From an uncultured Phascolarctobacterium sp. (GTDB lineage Bacteria; Bacillota; Negativicutes; Acidaminococcales; Acidaminococcaceae): 5,552 nt of DNA. Of the stretch, positions 5,462 to 5,552 are shown one piece after another. Under the pieces are notes generated by a model. It ran no database searches and had not been told where the DNA came from. It saw nothing but the letters and a program-made list of their open reading frames with translations. Location of the stretch: assembly GCF_900753045.1 (NCBI RefSeq), contig NZ_CAADXO010000075.1, positions 1 through 5,552 of the forward strand, given 5' to 3'. Position numbers and translations under genes: made by a program. Positions within the stretch are counted from its first letter, which is position 1; every line of letters starts with the position of its first letter.

Positions 5462-5552
5462 TTCGATGCCCCTCCGATCCACATATAGCCCATACCGTAC
5501 ACCGTCTTGATGTACTGGCGTCCATCCGTTTCAATTTTATTCCGCACCCGGC
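5458..5552 (-). CDS. OmpR/PhoB-type response regulator, C-terminal 30 residues only
   Basis: A minus-strand frame enters from the window edge and ends at TGA 5460-5458. The visible tail begins RVRNKIETDGRQYIKTVYG and continues MGYMWIGGASK. It matches the end of a winged-helix effector domain: an arginine-rich helix end followed by the wing hairpin with the TVYGMGYMW pattern of OmpR-family proteins. The stop overlaps the kinase ATG as ATGA, so the two are translationally coupled. The receiver domain, the phosphorylated Asp and the recognition helix are mostly outside the window. Its likely targets are the two repeated operator/promoter regions at 4318-4408 and 798-888. Confidence 0.9.
   Translation of the reverse strand, partial: RVRNKIETDGRQYIKTVYGMGYMWIGGASK

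Noticed and set aside
4928..5488. Plus-strand 186-aa frame
   Set aside because: It lies antisense to the histidine kinase, whose motifs are intact; no independent start signal or recognisable domain.
4430..5552. Naming the system BceRS-BceAB
   Set aside because: The kinase topology is similar, but the permease lacks the BceB architecture, the regulator is mostly outside the window, and no substrate evidence exists, so no gene symbols are assigned.

Overview
The window looks like part of an integrative conjugative element of a Clostridia-type Firmicute, probably gut-associated (Lachnospiraceae or Ruminococcaceae). This rests on recognition of protein types rather than a search. The clues are strong GGAGG-type ribosome binding sites, moderate GC, a response regulator/kinase/ABC cargo module, and a short sigma-70 region 4-like gene of the kind found in the regulatory part of Tn916/Tn1549-like elements. 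Every supported gene is on the minus strand, so transcription runs from high to low coordinates.

Layout in transcription order: the last 30 codons of an OmpR-type response regulator (5458-5552, cut by the window edge); a two-TM sensor histidine kinase overlapping it by ATGA (4430-5461); a 144-nt gap with its own promoter and operator-like sites (4318-4408); a MacB/LolD-type ABC ATPase (3620-4285); an 877-aa FtsX-type permease 14 nt further on (972-3605); a terminator-like hairpin (900-933); a second copy of the same operator/promoter architecture (798-888); a leader of about 450 nt rich in hairpins and tiny reading frames (335-790); and the 5' part of the sigma-like gene (1-334), cut by the window edge.

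How it fits together: the two-component pair probably senses an extracellular antimicrobial or peptide and activates the ABC transporter from the 4318-4408 promoter. The main observation is that the same arrangement recurs at 798-888. It has a 6-nt-loop palindrome, a TGACATTTCTGTGAGG box exactly 60 nt further on, and a -10 at the same offset, and it points into the leader of the sigma-like gene. The spacer between palindrome and box is unrelated in the two copies, so selection rather than recent copying seems to preserve the elements. If the response regulator binds both, the cargo's sensor could also drive the element's own regulatory genes.

The leader adds possible post-initiation control. 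It holds a four-arm set of GC-rich segments that can pair in mutually exclusive ways, a well-formed intrinsic terminator at 437-471, and a long hairpin that buries the Shine-Dalgarno sequence of the sigma-like gene, with a tiny ORF running through it and ending at TAATG. These control models are inferences from base pairing and have no experimental support here. I see no plus-strand gene, tRNA, rRNA, CRISPR array or insertion sequence.
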